Source: CAIYOL01 sp964494805
GTDB taxonomy: Bacteria > Planctomycetota > Phycisphaerae > Sedimentisphaerales > Anaerobacaceae
Length of the DNA stretch: 64,000 nucleotides
Assembly (NCBI GenBank): GCA_964494805.1
Contig: CAZBST010000010.1
Location: 1-64,000, forward strand
Direction of reading: 5' to 3'
Shown here: in pieces, positions 45,401 to 53,957 of the stretch
Position numbering within the stretch: the first letter of the stretch is position 1
Layout: each line of letters starts with the position of its first letter
The notes under the pieces: generated by a model
The model's input: only the letters and a program-made list of their open reading frames with translations
What the model was told of the DNA's origin: nothing
The model's database searches: none
Translations under genes and position numbers: made by a program

Positions 45401-45493
45401 AGCCTTTATATAAGCCTTGCTTAACTTGCGGTACAGGTCAGGATTGTTCGGCTCTTTCGCAAGACGTTGTTTTATCGCATCGATTTCTTCCAT
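42431..45493 (-). CDS. Membrane protein: TPR + multi-helix region + two AAA+ ATPase domains
   Basis: This 1020-residue protein has three TPRs (about 17-120), about eight to ten membrane helices (188-460) and two Cdc48/FtsH-class AAA+ domains. D1 has Walker A GPPGCGKT (521-528), Walker B VIFFDEID (576-583), an aromatic pore loop KWYGETE (553-559) and RPGRFD. D2 has Walker A (806-813), ILFFDEID (854-861) and RPGRFD (914-917), but the pore-loop segment is shortened (DVKKETSEGIKEWF), leaving no KWYGE-type motif. No protease or metal-site domain follows, unlike FtsH. It is probably a membrane-tethered unfoldase or remodeller, with D1 doing the threading. No partner gene is adjacent. Confidence 0.85.
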   Translation of the reverse strand: MEEIDAIKQRLAKEPNNPDLYRKLSKAYIKANQPSKASEALNKAVGLAPGDIDSRLFLAKTYVRQKKYILAKEQYQQILSLHPSHVASHMNLGLLFEHYLRDLPRAVAQYERYVECGGNDPRMLRHIQELRRNTRPPQPPSRLRADTAPGSAAAQTTAVISLENELNQWRNRFASIISDHKTIIRKSLFASAMFLILLRCFFSFPVGQPFLVILICLGLSGLTAQCPKLGIFSGLVLMFFPIAFHSPLLALFYAAGAFLFFFIYVIERPGQALVIMLIPLFLRMNLAYSIPLGGAVLVGAGAGVGLGVAAAVVGLCCMIAGNIHQLGPLSVNYVGVPIMMNPDVAPGAFFNFQWMKSLVSPELGSSFQNLLDCLWPALVQPPMVFVQIVSWGIAGYAVGKLYQKRTFLYLAYALALGAAVFLLQAAIVENLPGSQYFSSWSVVKSLFFSAIVVSALAFFKIGHQKAELAEDLGDISWDSIGGLEDVKKEIQMVVQHQFGSRSSRLAKKYGLKATKGILFYGPPGCGKTMFAKVLAKAVGASFFSVRGSDFRSKWYGETEQNLSKVFEQARSSAPSVIFFDEIDNMLGKRDETMTSDSPEKRIVAIFLSEMDGVESLRDVLVVGATNEPDLIDPAALRPGRFDKLIYIPLPDAKGREKIFQAHLEKKPLSDDINFQALAKMTERFSGADIADVCSKVVEQAMQESVKSRDIVEISMPALKEQIKHSKPSVSLKSLRKYDELQEKYSRRTLRAETGAAEEKQKYSWEQIGGLENVKQEMIEAIETPLKKPDLYEKFGIKPPKGVLLYGPPGCGKTLMAKVIAGQCNAHFLVVDVKKETSEGIKEWFIRARENKPSILFFDEIDSIGTSRNLVVASGQGVITQLLVELDGMEELKQIVVVAATNRPDLLDSALTRPGRFDRLVYIPPPDEKSRLEILKVHLKEKPVDGQVSLHKVAAGTENYSGADLAALCYEASMNLIRRSDEANPKINMADISSAMKKVRSSITPEELAYFNEMKTKYARG

Positions 45494-45785
45494 CGCTGAT
45501 AATACTGTCTAATTCTCCCAAGCCAATTACAATACGCCAATATATTGCTGTTCAGCTTCTTTGTCAAGTTCCTTCTCCGGTCCAAGTGACAGCAGTAAAG
45601 TGTTACTGAATCATCGGGTTTATTCTATAACCTATCTCACCAATTCGTACCAAAGGAGAACAAGCAGGAACAACCATTTAGGTAGGTGAATTTTGTTGTA
45701 AGGAAGTTTGGGGGAAATATAATTGACGGCGGGTTTTCAAACAAATCCCGTAAGGGATGCCATAGGGCAAAAGGAATAACGTTTA
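45494..45785. other. Spacer between divergent AAA and GH2 genes
   Basis: About 290 bp. TTTTGTTGTAAGGAAGTTT and AATTGACGGCGGGT (45691-45735) resemble 42267-42315. No promoter pair was convincing. Nothing else seen. Confidence 0.4.
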
Positions 45786-48299
45786 ATGCCGAAAGTATCA
45801 CTGGATTTGACAGGGAAGTGGGAATTCAAAGAATATCCTGCGTCGGCACGACGGATGCGGGATTTGGACTCGGGCGGCTGGCTGGAAACAAATGTTCCCT
45901 GCTCGATTTATAGCAGCTTAATCGAAGCCGGTAAAATAAAACAGAGTGATATTGACGCCCGGCCTGAGGAATTCGGCTGGGTGGACGAAAAGCCGTGGAT
46001 ATACAGAAAAATTTTTGACGCACCGGCAGACCTGCTTAACTGCGACCGAGTCGAGCTGGTTTTCGACGGTTTAGATACGATAGCGAGCATCTGGCTCAAC
46101 GACAAACTCATCGGCAAGACAAACAATATGTTCATTCCATTCCGCTTCGATGTAACGGCCTTTCTTAAGCAGCTAAAAAACAGGTTATTAGTCAAATTCG
46201 AGCTGGCAGTCCAATATGCCAAGAGACTAATGAGCCGATATACGACGTTCAGTGAATCGGATTTCAACAATCCATATCGTGTCTATATAAGAAAAGCCCA
46301 ATACCAGTTCGGCTGGGACTTCTGCCCCAGCCTGCCCGGTTGCGGGATTTGGCAACCTGTCCGCCTTGAAGGAACTAAGAAAGCCCGATTGGCCGACCTG
46401 CACGTGCGGACGGTTGACTGCAATAAACGCTATGCTGATATTAAAATCGCAGTGAAATTAGACACGGTAACGGCAGGAGAGTTTCTTTGCAAGCTGACTT
46501 TATCCTGTCGGGAACAGGTAATCGAGCATAATTTGACTTTCAGGGCAGGCGAGGATTCTCAATCGACGGTAATTCGGATTAAAGACCCGCTACTCTGGTG
46601 GCCGGCGGGCTACGGGGGACAGAGCCTCTATCATCTTGAACTTCAATTGCTGAACGGCAATGAAATTATAGACCAAACACACAAAAAGATTGGGATAAGA
46701 ACAGCGAAACTGAACCGTTCACCGGACGAATACGGAGAGAAGTTCCAATTTGAAATAAACGGCCAGCCGGTATTTGCCAAAGGCGCAAATTGGGTACCGG
46801 CATCGGTATTTGCAGGGGCGGTCAGCAAAGGCGATGTAGAAAGGCTTCTGTCCGCTGCGGCGAGGGCCAATATAAATATGCTTCGTGTATGGGGCGGTGG
46901 GTACTATGAAACAGAGGAATTTTACGAACTCTGCAATCAGTTAGGCATAATGATTTGGCAGGATTTTATGTTCGCCTGCGCCTATTATCCCGACCGGCTG
47001 TGGTTTCTGGAAGAAGTAAAAAAAGAAGCAGCCACAATTATAAGGCGGCTGCGCAATCACACCTGTTTGGTTCTATGGTGTGGGAACAACGAAATCGACT
47101 GGATGCATTACAACGGCCGACTTGGCAAGGGTAAAAAATTCTACGGCAAAGCAATTTATCATCGGCTTCTACCACAACTTGTTGCCGAACTGGACGCCGA
47201 CACTGACTACATACCGACAACACCCCTAGATGAAAAAGACAAATTCAAAACCGGCCGGACACTGACAACACATCAATGGAGTGTCTGGTCGGGTCATCAA
47301 CCGGTTCGCCAATATATCTGCCGGCCTGAGGATGTCCCACGATTTGTTACTGAATTCGGGATGCAATCGCTGCCCAGCATAGAAACAGTCAAAAATTTTT
47401 GTCTCGTGGAACAGTTGCACATCGGCAGCTTCCCAATCGAAAAGCACAACTATCAAACAGACGGCAATAGTCGTCTATACCATTACATAGGCGATTTATT
47501 CGGCACCGCTGAAAATTTTGAGGAATTTATTTATTTCTCACAAATCGCACAGGCCCGCGGCGTCAAGGCATACGTCGAACATTTAAGGGCTCACAACTTT
47601 AGAAACAACGGCGTATTATTCTGGCAGTTCAATGATTGCTACCCCGCAATAAGCTGGTCGGCAATAGACTGTACAGGGGAACCAAAGGCGCTTTATTACT
47701 ATGCGAAGCGATTTTTTTCAAAGCTGCTGATTGCAGTCATACCCGAGTCGGGGGAAAAACAAACGTCAGCACTGCAACCGCTCAAAGTTGTTGTGATAAA
47801 CGACAGCGAACAACGAATAAACGCAACGCTAAACTGCCGACTGATTGATTTATTCGGACAGCCGCTCGAAGAGGTCACAGTTCCTATAGCGATTGGGCCG
47901 TTCAGCACATCAACACCGGCGAAACTGCCAAAAACGATTATCTCCCCCACCCAGCCGGAGAAATCCTGTCTGCATTTTGTGATAGACAGAAATGGGGAAA
48001 AAATCGCAGAAAATCTATTCTTCTACCTGCCCGATAAATATATCGATTGGCCCAGGGTAGAAATCAGCAAGAGCTTTTCTCAAATAACCGACAAACAATG
48101 GAAACTCAAATTAAAGACAAATACAATCGCAAAAGATGTGCAAATCAGCACCTCTGCGGCAGCACAACTCAGCGATAATTTTATAGACCTGATACCCCCA
48201 GATGAGTTCGAGATAACAATCTACTATGGGCAACCCATATCTTCAATTGAGCCGGTATTGCAGATACGCTGCCTTAAACGGGTATTTCAAACCAATTAA
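45786..48299 (+). CDS. GH2 beta-mannosidase, cytoplasmic
   Basis: The 837-residue enzyme should release mannose from the non-reducing ends of manno-oligosaccharides. It has the GH2 jelly-roll N-terminus (WIYRKIF...FDGLDTIASIWLN), two beta-sandwich linkers and the TIM barrel. Acid/base Glu436 is in WCGNNEIDW and nucleophile Glu523 in VTEFGMQSLPS; the latter motif is specific for beta-mannosidases within GH2. FGWDFCP and WPAGYGGQ support this. No signal peptide, so oligosaccharides must be imported first. The start has AAGGA about 10 bases upstream. It is convergent with the pilus-type gene that follows. Confidence 0.93.
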   Translation: MPKVSLDLTGKWEFKEYPASARRMRDLDSGGWLETNVPCSIYSSLIEAGKIKQSDIDARPEEFGWVDEKPWIYRKIFDAPADLLNCDRVELVFDGLDTIASIWLNDKLIGKTNNMFIPFRFDVTAFLKQLKNRLLVKFELAVQYAKRLMSRYTTFSESDFNNPYRVYIRKAQYQFGWDFCPSLPGCGIWQPVRLEGTKKARLADLHVRTVDCNKRYADIKIAVKLDTVTAGEFLCKLTLSCREQVIEHNLTFRAGEDSQSTVIRIKDPLLWWPAGYGGQSLYHLELQLLNGNEIIDQTHKKIGIRTAKLNRSPDEYGEKFQFEINGQPVFAKGANWVPASVFAGAVSKGDVERLLSAAARANINMLRVWGGGYYETEEFYELCNQLGIMIWQDFMFACAYYPDRLWFLEEVKKEAATIIRRLRNHTCLVLWCGNNEIDWMHYNGRLGKGKKFYGKAIYHRLLPQLVAELDADTDYIPTTPLDEKDKFKTGRTLTTHQWSVWSGHQPVRQYICRPEDVPRFVTEFGMQSLPSIETVKNFCLVEQLHIGSFPIEKHNYQTDGNSRLYHYIGDLFGTAENFEEFIYFSQIAQARGVKAYVEHLRAHNFRNNGVLFWQFNDCYPAISWSAIDCTGEPKALYYYAKRFFSKLLIAVIPESGEKQTSALQPLKVVVINDSEQRINATLNCRLIDLFGQPLEEVTVPIAIGPFSTSTPAKLPKTIISPTQPEKSCLHFVIDRNGEKIAENLFFYLPDKYIDWPRVEISKSFSQITDKQWKLKLKTNTIAKDVQISTSAAAQLSDNFIDLIPPDEFEITIYYGQPISSIEPVLQIRCLKRVFQTN

Positions 48300-48335
48300 A
48301 ACACACCCTTTAGCAGCCAACAAGGAGTCCCATCA

Positions 48336-50228
48336 TCAGATACCTCCCCTCATAGGCATCTCTTCGCCTCCTATTATCGGGCGCCCGAGCTGACCTGCTT
48401 TACTTTCCCAACTTCGCAAAGGTTCTTTCGGTTCTTTCTCCTCTTTTCTGATTTCATTAAACTTGTTCTGCAATGCTTCGGACCAATATCTCGATTTAAT
48501 AGGCAGACGCTCTATGTCCTCTCCATTGTAACTATAAAGCAGGTCATAAAAATGATTGACATGCAGGTTATTCCCACCCGACCAATCAGTTACAGGCACG
48601 GTATCCACCACAACTGCACCGGTAGTATAATCAACCGTCGACGGTATTACAACTTTCTTACTCTCTTCCTCCTCCGTAATCTTGTATTCACCAACCTTTC
48701 CTATAAGTTCTCCCTGTTTGACCGTAAAGTCCTTACTGTACCAATAACCCAACACATACTTGGAGACCTGCACTGTTACAGCTTTTGTGGCTTCCTGTAT
48801 ATCACGTGGGAAGAAGTACAATCTTCTCGGAATATCCACAGCCGCCGTTGCATCAGAAAATTTGCTCCATAAAATAACTTTGTTCTTCAACGATTTGTCC
48901 TGCTCACTGAACTGATTTGTCCCCGCTATGGGATTAAAAACACCCAACCGAATTCTGTAGCGGTAGCTTTGCCCGGGTTCAACAGTATCATCATACGCCC
49001 ATAACAGTAATGGTTTGTCCATCCTAGCGATGTCTGCGCCCTCGGCAATCGAAATCTCACTAAATTCCTGATAAATATCATCTATTGTCTTCGAAACCTC
49101 CTTACTTTTTTGCGGACGTTCCTTTTCACTCCTGCGCTCAGGCTGGCTTGCCCTTGCTGGCAGCGTTTTTCTTACAGACATAGATGACGGTGGCTCCCCT
49201 CCCAAATCCCCCAAACCACTTCCAATTCCGTCTGTCAGGCGCGTTCTTGCCACTGCTTGTCTGCTGCGCCGCTCTGAGCGTCCCCCCTCACGCTCCCCCC
49301 TTCTCCCCACAACAGCTTCACGCCTTTTCATCATATCTATCCCTTTTTGATAGTCCAGGTATTTTGCGTGTAATGAAGGAGGAAACCACTCTTCTTCTGC
49401 AGAGGCAATCCGATAAGCCACCGGCTGCAACAGGTCTGCTCTCACTTGCGCATCATCAAATTGAAGCAGACGCACTTTTATCCCGCCGGCCGGCAAATCA
49501 TTAATATCCTCTATGACCTCAAACATTCTTTTGCGGGGGTCTATCTTACTTCGAGGCACGGTTTGCCAATCGCTCCAACCGCCGTTGGAAAGCAGCTTTT
49601 GTCTTTGTAATTGCACAGATGCAAAAACCGGTTTTGCAAGGCACGGGTCACGCCAATCCTGTGGAATATTCTCACCTGCAAAACTTATGTTAAATCTTTT
49701 ATACAATCCCGAAACATCAAACTTCGCTTCCACAGTAACAAAATCAATATCATTTGGCTCACTATTATCTGAGTCATAAATATTCTTCTCACTAACCTCT
49801 CTAACAGGCACATAAGCCACCGTTCTAATATTCTCAACCAACACCTCGTTGACTTCACCAATCGGCGGAATACGATACACCCTCTCATCACTTATGTCCT
49901 TCGAACTAATAATAGGCAGTGGCAGACCGAGGCCAACGTCAATGTCGCCTACAGCAGAGTCGAGCCGAGCAATAAAATCATCAACCCGCGGCTGGTATGG
50001 ATGCTTTGGCTCGGGAGCACGATTCAATTTGTCCTCCAAAGCTTCGGCCTTCCTACTTAGTATGTAATTATCAATTTCGCCGGGGCCAATTTTATGCTCA
50101 TCATAGTTGACCACATTGGGACTTTTAATAACAAAGAAATAGGAAAGAACGACACATCCCAACGCCACCACGGCCAAAACTATCTTCTCAATATGTTCTT
50201 CAAAAAAGTTGCTGTCCTTTTTACTCAT
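48336..50228 (-). CDS. Single-pass membrane protein in pilus/type II secretion-like cluster
   Basis: The 630 residues begin with a short cytoplasmic stretch, one membrane helix (IVLAVVALGCVVLSYFFVI) and a long external part. A low-complexity Arg/Ser/Glu region (about 300-390) is followed by two beta-rich domains (LLLWAYDDTVEPGQSYRYRIRLGVFNP, WYSKDFTVKQGELIG). It starts 32 bp after the PilO-like gene, so it is in the pilM transcript. Its place matches PilP or an inner-membrane clamp protein, but no PilP motif was found. Function unknown beyond context. Confidence 0.7.
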   Translation of the reverse strand: MSKKDSNFFEEHIEKIVLAVVALGCVVLSYFFVIKSPNVVNYDEHKIGPGEIDNYILSRKAEALEDKLNRAPEPKHPYQPRVDDFIARLDSAVGDIDVGLGLPLPIISSKDISDERVYRIPPIGEVNEVLVENIRTVAYVPVREVSEKNIYDSDNSEPNDIDFVTVEAKFDVSGLYKRFNISFAGENIPQDWRDPCLAKPVFASVQLQRQKLLSNGGWSDWQTVPRSKIDPRKRMFEVIEDINDLPAGGIKVRLLQFDDAQVRADLLQPVAYRIASAEEEWFPPSLHAKYLDYQKGIDMMKRREAVVGRRGEREGGRSERRSRQAVARTRLTDGIGSGLGDLGGEPPSSMSVRKTLPARASQPERRSEKERPQKSKEVSKTIDDIYQEFSEISIAEGADIARMDKPLLLWAYDDTVEPGQSYRYRIRLGVFNPIAGTNQFSEQDKSLKNKVILWSKFSDATAAVDIPRRLYFFPRDIQEATKAVTVQVSKYVLGYWYSKDFTVKQGELIGKVGEYKITEEEESKKVVIPSTVDYTTGAVVVDTVPVTDWSGGNNLHVNHFYDLLYSYNGEDIERLPIKSRYWSEALQNKFNEIRKEEKEPKEPLRSWESKAGQLGRPIIGGEEMPMRGGI

Positions 50229-50259
50229 GCCTCATATCCCATATAACGTACCTTTCGGC

Positions 50260-51498
50260 TTATCCTTTCTTCAGCAATTCTTTGACCGCTTCTGGTTTAA
50301 TCTCATCATAACCGTTTTTATTAAAAATATATTCGCAAACTAAATCCAACTCTACCACAGCATCCTCGCCGTAACGGTAGAGATTATGAGCCCTATCCTG
50401 CCGGTCAACCGACTTGATATTACTCTCTAAAACCGTTATTTGATTATGCTTGAAAACTTGTTCTTGCTCCTCACCGGAAAATCCTCTGAACTTATGCTGC
50501 TTTGCACTACAAAGTTTCTGCATAAACGGCAAAACCGCCTTTGCATCAACAACAACAACAACATTAAAATGCACAACATCAATATCATCATCGCAAAATC
50601 TTCCTGTGTGAGGCTCTATAATCGCCTTTTCAATCGAAAGAACATAACTCGGCTTTACAGCCGCCGCCGCTTTTCCAGCGACCGCCCCGCCGCCACTGGT
50701 GGGAAAAGTTACACTCAAAAGCCGTTTCACCGGCGATGTGAAGACGCTATTCGACCCGGAATTCAGAGCATCTATCGTATCGAAAACGTCTTCGATAATC
50801 CAATAAGCTAACTGCCAATACCAGCAATCCTCAACCGCTGTGTCCATCCCGGTATATTCATAGCCCTCCCAGAACTCGTATCCGTTTAATTCTGCCGGAT
50901 TAGCATAAACAGACGCATGCTCTGCTTTTTCCTGGCAAAGAACCTCCGTTATCGTAGCTTCAACCTCGCTCAACGTCGAATCCGACCTTCCCATGTCCCA
51001 ATTCAGACCCCGACGATAAGATGGTAAGCTGGAACCCTGCAAACCTCTTCGCAACTCAGCATTCGTTGGACAATCAAGCGCATTTACCCAGGTAATTAGT
51101 TTGTCTATCCCGCTGCGAAACCGCTGGCCAAATTGCCTGAAAATCAACGTGGAGGTCTCCTTCGGCTTAGGAAATATTTTATAACTTAATAACTGCCTCT
51201 GGCTGCTTTGCTTGGCTAAAAGTGCTATCTGATTGGCATCTCTCTCGTAATCCTGCTGATACTCTTGCTCAACCTCCCATTGGTTACGGGAAACGGTACT
51301 TTTGCTTAGGGATTGAATTCTCCTGCCTATAGAAATGCTTTCATCTTCCACCCGTTTCTTGAGCTTACCGCTTATCAATTGGGTAGGTATAAAAAGAAGC
51401 ACTGCAAGCAGAATTATAATCATCGGCAGTATCAGCGATGAATAATTACCAAGAAAACTTAATCTCCGTATAAGGTCTTTAAATTTGGGGATACCCAT
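50260..51498 (-). CDS. PilO/GspM-like inner-membrane protein
   Basis: The 412-residue protein has a short N-terminus, one membrane helix (about 22-40), a coiled-coil stretch (KLKKRVEDESISIGRRIQSLSKS) and a large periplasmic part ending in a ferredoxin-like section (DDDIDVVHFNVVVVVDAKAVLPFMQKLC). That is the topology of PilO/GspM, although sequence motifs are weak and it is twice the usual size. It follows the PilM-PilN gene and precedes the 630-residue protein. Confidence 0.6.
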   Translation of the reverse strand: MGIPKFKDLIRRLSFLGNYSSLILPMIIILLAVLLFIPTQLISGKLKKRVEDESISIGRRIQSLSKSTVSRNQWEVEQEYQQDYERDANQIALLAKQSSQRQLLSYKIFPKPKETSTLIFRQFGQRFRSGIDKLITWVNALDCPTNAELRRGLQGSSLPSYRRGLNWDMGRSDSTLSEVEATITEVLCQEKAEHASVYANPAELNGYEFWEGYEYTGMDTAVEDCWYWQLAYWIIEDVFDTIDALNSGSNSVFTSPVKRLLSVTFPTSGGGAVAGKAAAAVKPSYVLSIEKAIIEPHTGRFCDDDIDVVHFNVVVVVDAKAVLPFMQKLCSAKQHKFRGFSGEEQEQVFKHNQITVLESNIKSVDRQDRAHNLYRYGEDAVVELDLVCEYIFNKNGYDEIKPEAVKELLKKG

Positions 51499-51512
51499 TT
51501 CAACTCACCAAT

Positions 51513-51641
51513 CTATATCTGCTTTTTGGATTCTCTACTGCGTCGTTTCTTCGGCCCAAATGCCTTTATAACCTCATATACCAACATCTTCGCTCCCTCT
51601 TCCGGGTTTTCCCATCCCCTCAGTGCGCTTATTTTCCTCAA
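51513..51641 (-). CDS. Possible small basic protein between pilM and PilO-like gene
   Basis: A frame from TTG 51641 to TAG 51513 reads 42 residues, including RGWENPEEGAKMLVYEVIKAF and a basic tail KKRRSRESKKQ. An internal ATG at 51587 with GGGAG 5 bases upstream would make a 24-residue product. It fills the only gap in the cluster. There is no homology argument, so it may be chance. Confidence 0.3.
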   Translation of the reverse strand: MRKISALRGWENPEEGAKMLVYEVIKAFGPKKRRSRESKKQI

Positions 51642-51646
51642 TCCTC

Positions 51647-53869
51647 CTAAATGTTCCCGGTCTCCTTAATCTCCTCGGTTTCCTTAACCTCCTCCGATGC
51701 ACCTTTCCAGGTAAATTTGATATCTAATTTGAACCAGTGGTCATTGCTTTTATAAACAACTTTGCCGGACCTGTCGGTTTTCTTTTTTCCCTTCTCGTCC
51801 AACTCGGCGACCTTACTGATAATCTCCTTTGTCATTGGGTCAATCAAAACCCGCTCATCACTACCTCCACGCTTTCCCGTTTTTTCAGATTTGGTCTCTT
51901 CTTCAAGGCCTATCCCTACAGGCATTTCAGCTTCCAAATCTACTTCACCTGTCTCCAACTTGAAATGCTCAAAGTCGGCTTTTTTGTACAGTTCAAATGG
52001 ATTTTTCCAGCTAACAATATCATCAAGATGCAGCAGTCGAGTAACAACTCCCCATTTATTCGGGTCACCTTCCACTCCGACAGGGTCCATCAGCTCACCT
52101 ATGTCCTTGTAGGGACTATATCCGGTTATAGTTACCACAAATCCGTGGCCGCTTTCAACCTCTTCTCCCTCGCCTTTGCCCCTTTTAGAATATACCTTTC
52201 TACCGTACTTAGACGCTGTCCCACGCGAGCCACCCCCTCCCATATGCACTCCTAAATCATCTATAATTTGGGTTGTATCCGTCTTGCCTCTTTTACCACC
52301 CCGCCCCATGAAATCTGCGGCACCAAATTGCGCAGAAGCAATATCACCTGCAAAATAAACTGACATACCCGTTACAAATATTTGCTTCCGTTCCTGGCGT
52401 TCAAATTTCTTTACTCCTTCTACATCACCTCTGGCAAAGGCCTCATAAAGCTCTTTTTGTCCGGGATTATTTTTTTCGTTCGGCAAAACTGATATTATGG
52501 TTTGAAGCAATAGTGGAACCACATCGCGATATTCAAAAGGTTTAAATTCTTTTTCTATAACTGCTTCGGATTGCAGACCCTTGCTTTCCTCAGTTTTGAG
52601 CTTGTTGTCGGCCTGCGCGGCGGCATTAATGATACTGCCGATCCTTTGTCGAACCTGCTTGTTCTTCGTATAATCAGCTCTATCCAGAGCGGTCCTTGCG
52701 AAACACATAAGCGAAACCAGCAACAGCGCAGCCGCTGCAGCAGTAAAATATTTGGTTTTTCTTGCCCAGGCCATTGACCTTGCGATACTGCGGGGCAAGA
52801 GATTACTTTCTATTCTGGCCAATCCTAAACCTTGCAAAGCAAGGCCATAAACAACACCAAAATCACAAACACTCTCGTGAAATTTCGCTGCTGAAATAGC
52901 TGAACTTATCGTAAGTCTCTTAAACGAATCCGGCATTTCAACGGGCATCTGCAGCGTTTGCCGTAAGTATTTAAGCAAGCCTCGCATCCTCGTTCCGCCT
53001 CCCAAGGCGACAATCCTCGATAACTTAGTGTTTGGATTAGAACTATTGTAAAAGCCCAGCGACCGTTGAATTTCAGAAGCTAAATCCGTAAAAACCGGCT
53101 TCATCGCCTGAAACACCTGCCTGGCATATTTGCTCATTGGAGCAGTGCGTTTTAGCTTTTCAGCTTTTTCAAAATTGAGTTTAAACGCATCCGCTATCGC
53201 CCTAGTAAAAGCGTTACCTCCCATAGGAACACTTCTTTGCCAAACTGTTGATTGCGTACAGACAACCAAATCGCTATTTTCTGCACCTATGTCAAGGATA
53301 ACGGTAGCTTGATTGTCGGACTTAGCCAAATCACTGTAGTCGTACAATGCGTAATTATATAAAGCCATCGGCGCCATCTGAACGAAGCTAACCGTCACAT
53401 TTTCTCTGGCAAAATGCTCCAATACCGAGCTGACCACCTCACTCTTAACCGCAAAAATACCCACCCTTGTTTCAGGACTGCCAGCCTCTGTCATCAACTG
53501 CCAGTCCCACTGCACATCGTTGATATCAAAAGGAATCTGCTGAGCCGCCTCAAACTTAACGATTTCAGGAATGCGCTTCGGCTCAACAGGCGGCAGTTTC
53601 ACAAAGCGAGCGAAACTATTCTGGCTCGGCACAGAAACAATTACATCGTCTCTGCCCAAATCGTTCTGCTTCACAAACTGGCGTAAACTCAACGCAATCA
53701 ACTCATCCCTTTCTTGCGGTTTTACACCACTGCCGGTAAGAACTTTGCCGTGCTGGATATTGTCGAAGCCGATTACTTCAACAACGTCCCCTTCGCTCCT
53801 TAACCGCAATGCCTTCAGGGAATTATTGCCTATATCTATCGCCCAAACCGAATTGTATTCTCCAGCCAT
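51647..53869 (-). CDS. pilM: PilM-PilN fusion, type IV pilus/secretion inner-membrane platform
   Basis: Residues 1-370 are a PilM/FtsA-like actin-fold ATPase (VWAIDIGNNSLKALRL, VILDIGAENSDLVV, IVALGGGTRMRGLLKYL). They are followed by ESNLLPRSIARS and a membrane helix (KYFTAAAAALLLVSLMCFA), the signature of PilN, and a long periplasmic coiled and Gly-rich region. In most bacteria these are two genes, the PilM protein binding the PilN N-terminus; here they are one chain of about 740 residues. ATG 53869 has GAGGG upstream and is preferred over an in-frame start 27 bases earlier. No pilin, ATPase or secretin gene is in view. Confidence 0.85.
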   Translation of the reverse strand: MAGEYNSVWAIDIGNNSLKALRLRSEGDVVEVIGFDNIQHGKVLTGSGVKPQERDELIALSLRQFVKQNDLGRDDVIVSVPSQNSFARFVKLPPVEPKRIPEIVKFEAAQQIPFDINDVQWDWQLMTEAGSPETRVGIFAVKSEVVSSVLEHFARENVTVSFVQMAPMALYNYALYDYSDLAKSDNQATVILDIGAENSDLVVCTQSTVWQRSVPMGGNAFTRAIADAFKLNFEKAEKLKRTAPMSKYARQVFQAMKPVFTDLASEIQRSLGFYNSSNPNTKLSRIVALGGGTRMRGLLKYLRQTLQMPVEMPDSFKRLTISSAISAAKFHESVCDFGVVYGLALQGLGLARIESNLLPRSIARSMAWARKTKYFTAAAAALLLVSLMCFARTALDRADYTKNKQVRQRIGSIINAAAQADNKLKTEESKGLQSEAVIEKEFKPFEYRDVVPLLLQTIISVLPNEKNNPGQKELYEAFARGDVEGVKKFERQERKQIFVTGMSVYFAGDIASAQFGAADFMGRGGKRGKTDTTQIIDDLGVHMGGGGSRGTASKYGRKVYSKRGKGEGEEVESGHGFVVTITGYSPYKDIGELMDPVGVEGDPNKWGVVTRLLHLDDIVSWKNPFELYKKADFEHFKLETGEVDLEAEMPVGIGLEEETKSEKTGKRGGSDERVLIDPMTKEIISKVAELDEKGKKKTDRSGKVVYKSNDHWFKLDIKFTWKGASEEVKETEEIKETGNI

Positions 53870-53957
53870 AACTAAACCCTCACACTTATGGTCCAAATAT
53901 GATTTGAACGGTGTTGTAAGCTCGCCTCAACAATTATATTATATATTATAACATACT

